A stretch of 64,000 bases of DNA, taken from Istiophorus platypterus. Lineage: Eukaryota; Chordata; Actinopteri; Istiophoriformes; Istiophoridae. Below are positions 60,749 through 64,000 of this stretch, one piece after another. The stretch is taken from contig CM029116.1 in NCBI GenBank assembly GCA_016859345.1, forward strand, positions 4,600,143 through 4,664,142, given 5' to 3'. Under the pieces are notes generated by a model, which did not search any database, was not told the origin of the DNA, and saw only the letters and a list, made by a program, of their open reading frames with translations. The stretch's first letter is position 1. Each line of letters opens with the position of its first letter. A program made the translations under genes and the position numbers.

Positions 60749-62416
60749 AAAAAAAAAAACAAACAAACAAAAACAAACAAACAAACAAACAAACAAACAA
60801 AACAAACAAACAAAACAAACAAACAAACAAACAAACAAACAAACAAACAAACAAACAAACAAACAAACAAACAAACAAACAAACAAACAAACAAACAAAC
60901 AAACAAACAAACAAACAAACAAACAAACAAACAAACAAACAAACAAAACAAACAAACAAACAAACAAACAAACAAACAAACAAAACAAACAAACAAACAA
61001 ACAAACAAACAAACAAACAAACAAACAAACAAACAAACAAACAAACAAACAAAACAAACAAACAAACAAACAAACAAACAAACAAACAAACAAACAAAAC
61101 AAACAAACAAACAAACAAAACAAACAAACAAACAAACAAACAAACAAACAAACAAACAAACAAACAAACAAACAAACAAACAAACAAACAAACAAACAAA
61201 CAAACAAAACAAACAAACAAACAAACAAACAAACAAACAAACAAACAAACAAACAAACAAACAAACAAACAAACAAACAAACAAAACAAACAAACAAACA
61301 AAACAAACAAACAAACAAACAAACAAACAAACAAACAAAACAAACAAACAAACAAACAAACAAACAAACAAACAAACAAACAAACAAACAAACAAACAAA
61401 CAAACAAAACAAACAAACAAACAAACAAACAAACAAAACAAACAAACAAACAAAACAAACAAACAAACAAACAAACAAACAAACAAACAAACAAACAAAC
61501 AAAACAAACAAACAAACAAACAAAACAAACAAACAAACAAACAAAACAAACAAACAAACAAACAAACAAACAAACAAACAAACAAACAAACAAACAAACA
61601 AAACAAACAAACAAACAAACAAACAAACAAACAAACAAACAAACAAACAAACAAACAAACAAACAAACAAACAAACAAACAAACAAACAAACAAACAAAC
61701 AAACAAACAAACAAACAAACAAACAAAACAAACAAACAAACAAACAAACAAAACAAACAAACAAACAAACAAACAAACAAACAAAACAAACAAACAAACA
61801 AACAAACAAACAAACAAACAAACAAACAAACAAAACAAACAAACAAACAAACAAACAAACAAACAAACAAAACAAACAAACAAACAAACAAACAAACAAA
61901 CAAACAAACAAACAAACAAACAAACAAACAAACAAACAAACAAACAAACAAACAAACAAACAAAACAAACAAACAAACAAACAAACAAAACAAACAAACA
62001 AACAAACAAACAAAACAAACAAACAAAACAAACAAACAAACAAACAAACAAACAAAACAAACAAACAAACAAACAAACAAACAAACAAACAAACAAACAA
62101 ACAAACAAAACAAACAAACAAACAAACAAACAAACAAACAAACAAACAAACAAACAAACAAACAAACAAACAAACAACCAAACAAACAACCAAACAAACA
62201 AACAAACAAAAAACCAAACAAACAAACAAACAACCAAACAACCGACCAGCCAACAAACAAACAAAACAAACAAACAAACAAACAAACAAAACAAACAAAC
62301 AAACAAACAAACAAACAAAACAAACAAACAAACAAACAAACAAACAAACAAAACAAACAAACAAACAAACAAACAAACAAACAAACAAACAAACAAACAA
62401 AAACAAACAAACAAAC
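60749..62416. repeat. CAAA tetranucleotide array, about 1.67 kb
   Basis: Almost pure CAAA (TTTG on the minus strand) starting after a CCCCGGGGG and an A-tract. Occasional CAAAA units interrupt it. Between about 62170 and 62262 it has variant units (CCAA, AAAAAACC, CCGACCAGCC), so the right end is the older, more mutated part. Neither strand contains a stop codon in any frame, which is why frames of 559-624 codons (QTNK repeats on plus, LFVC repeats on minus) appear. These are not proteins. Confidence 0.98.
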
Positions 62417-62792
62417 AGTGGGGAGCGCGCAGGTAAATTAATCAGAGGAATGAAATTTGTACGGTTTATTAAGATGTTTTTCGGGTCTTGCGAAAGAAAA
62501 TTAAAAGAACAGTCAACATGCATTTACTTTGACTGAACGAGCCAACAAATGTAATAATAATTAGAGGAATAATCTAATAACAAATGTTTGAAAATTTAAA
62601 ATCACACTAATAACAACAACGGGAAACAGGTGGCAGGTTTATTTTTTTTAATTCAAGTGAAAGCAGTAGCTCATAAGAAAATTAGAAAATTATTTCAGCG
62701 TCAGTCGATGTTAAATTGAGTTTTCTGATCCCTCTTCCTGCAGTGGGTCCATGTTTTTGTGAGCAGTTCTCTGTTTTATTCAACCCTCTGCT
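62417..62792. other. Unassigned AT-rich stretch
   Basis: Short unique sequence with no gene. Confidence 0.4.
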
Positions 62793-62808
62793 GACTGCAG
62801 GGGGCGAC
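62793..62808 (+). promoter_or_regulatory. CTCF-like motif, probably repeat-borne
   Basis: GACTGCAGGGGGCGAC resembles the CTCF core. The context (CCTCTGCTGACTGCAGGGGG followed by GCAAACGAGTGG) recalls a dispersed fish repeat that carries such a motif. From memory, not verified. Confidence 0.3.
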
Positions 62809-62968
62809 GATGCAAACGAGTGGCGCACGCAAAACGCGATTCTTTTCTATCGGTCCACATTCAGCGGGCGTGAAGACATGTTTACGTGGTAGCCGTGCGT
62901 GAAAGGGTTGCTCTGTGGCTACCGTGGCAAAGCACGAGGCCTCGCAGGTACACCGAGGATAGAGAGGT

Positions 62969-63064
62969 GCCATGTGAGAACCGCAAGAGCCCGTGAGCTA
63001 GGAACCACAAGAGCCTGTCAGCTGGGAACTGCAAGAACCCATCAGCTGGGAACCGCAAGAACCC
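62969..63064 (+). repeat. 24-bp minisatellite, four copies
   Basis: Units like GTCAGCTGGGAACCGCAAGA plus ACCC at 62969, 62993, 63017 and 63041, each diverged by a few substitutions but with no change of length. The period is a multiple of three, so a minus-strand frame (62882-63196) reads an eight-residue repeat (FPADGFLQ/R type). No start, domain or splice evidence makes that frame a gene. Confidence 0.85.
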
Positions 63065-64000
63065 GTTCACCTGGGTGGCTTCCGTGATGCCGGCAACGAG
63101 AGGCAGTGACGGGGCAACGAGAGGCCGACTGAACCGGGCCTCGGCTCTTTCCTCCTTCCCGGTCACAACGACATCTCCGAACGTTCCGCTCTGCACAGGC
63201 CACGGCGCTGTGCGGCGGAGAGGGAAGCAGCGTTACGTGACAGGGGGCCGATGACGGTCCGCATGAATACACGCGCCGTTCTGCAAGTATGTCGTAACCC
63301 AACCACATATAAAAATAGAACTTTATTAAAGCACGATCGAGCCGGATCATATATGATACGTGCAACATACTATGCATCTATAAATCAAAACCAATGTCGG
63401 CGGAATCTATAGTCGGACCCTTAACCTCCTGCAGCCTGTTACAAGAGGCCGGGAAGAGAACAGCCAGTCCCAGTAAACACGCAACAATGCTTTTCTTTTT
63501 TTTTTTAAATATTCAAAATATCTGACTTTGCGAGTGTTTTTTCAGGGAAGGAAATTAAACCCAGTAATTGATGTTGTGCTGAAAAAACAGTGTTTGCTAC
63601 AGAACTTGACTGGAGTTTTATAATCCTTAAATAAAAAAAATCCCTCTGGCCCCAAACTTTTCAACCAATTATCATTCAAATATGCAGGATGTCAATCTGT
63701 CCACTTTGGGGTGGACATGGGAATTAACATTTATCCTTTTTTTTATTTTTATTTTTGCAGAGGTAATAAAAAAAAATAAAAAATGGAGCCAGATTGGAAC
63801 CAGAAAAGTGTGGTTACCACTGCAGGCGTTATAATATTCCACATGCTCACGATCTCCAAAGAACAGTGGATCCAAATCCCACCGTTATGAAAAGAGCAGG
63901 AAGCTCTCAATCCACAGCATTTCCCTTCCCGGGGGCCATGATGCACTTTAACTCTACCCCCCCCCCCAAAAAAGGGCCAGAAGCTCCGCCCCTTCTCCGA
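63065..64000. other. Unassigned stretch to window end
   Basis: Unique and AT-rich sequence with T-tracts (63495-63506, 63739-63751), a TTTTTGCAG acceptor-like string near 63760 followed by a stop-rich stretch, and a C11 run at 63958-63968. No gene. Confidence 0.4.

Noticed and set aside
60662..62536. Open frames of 559-624 codons on both strands
   Set aside because: They are simple translations of the CAAA array, which has no stop codon in any frame; no start context or domain.
1..64000. microRNA, snoRNA or rRNA genes
   Set aside because: I scanned by eye for well-known conserved microRNA seeds and rRNA strings and saw none. A covariance-model search would be needed to exclude others.

Overview
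The window reads as non-coding nuclear DNA of a ray-finned fish, most likely a percomorph teleost. The reasons are a Tc1-type DNA transposon of the fish kind, an L2/CR1-like LINE reverse-transcriptase remnant, several interspersed repeats whose texture I know from percomorph genomes, and very dense simple repeats (CA, TA, GGA, CAAA, poly-A/T, poly-G/C). There is no bacterial, phage or organellar signature. Nearly all open reading frames are short, low in complexity or by-products of repeats. I could not assign any complete protein-coding gene. The only coding call is a low-confidence candidate terminal exon on the minus strand at 7002-7109.

Layout. 1-5 kb: unassigned, with a strong G-quadruplex motif (1029) and a 19-G run (4092). 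5.1-6.3 kb: broken Tc1-like transposon with a permuted transposase order, followed by a LINE YADD scrap. 7-14.5 kb: candidate exon, a MITE copy and unassigned sequence. 14.6-17.2 kb: interspersed repeats, a GGCCCC hexamer array and simple repeats. 17.4-28 kb: mostly unique, with T-tracts, trinucleotide arrays and one CTCF-like site. 28-32.5 kb: the most G+C- and CpG-rich part, ending in a tandem pair of homopolymer fold-backs (30.9-31.5 kb). 32.5-36.1 kb: unique, with a homeodomain-motif cluster. 36.7-37.6 kb: interspersed repeat and LINE reverse-transcriptase remnant. 38-43.6 kb: mostly unique. 43.6-49.4 kb: repeat-rich. 51.6-53.8 kb: nested tandem duplication of a ~150/196-bp unit within a 1.42-kb duplication. 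54-57.3 kb: long CA/GT arrays and a MITE. 58.1-59.8 kb: 2.4 near-identical copies of a ~728-bp unit. 60.7-62.4 kb: a 1.67-kb CAAA array. 63 kb: a 24-bp minisatellite.

The picture is an intergenic desert or a very large intron. It may contain cis-regulatory elements, but without cross-species alignment that remains inference. I found no CRISPR, operon, defence system or other new multi-gene system. The most unusual things here are structural: the two near-identical tandem blocks, the homopolymer fold-backs and the permuted Tc1 copy.
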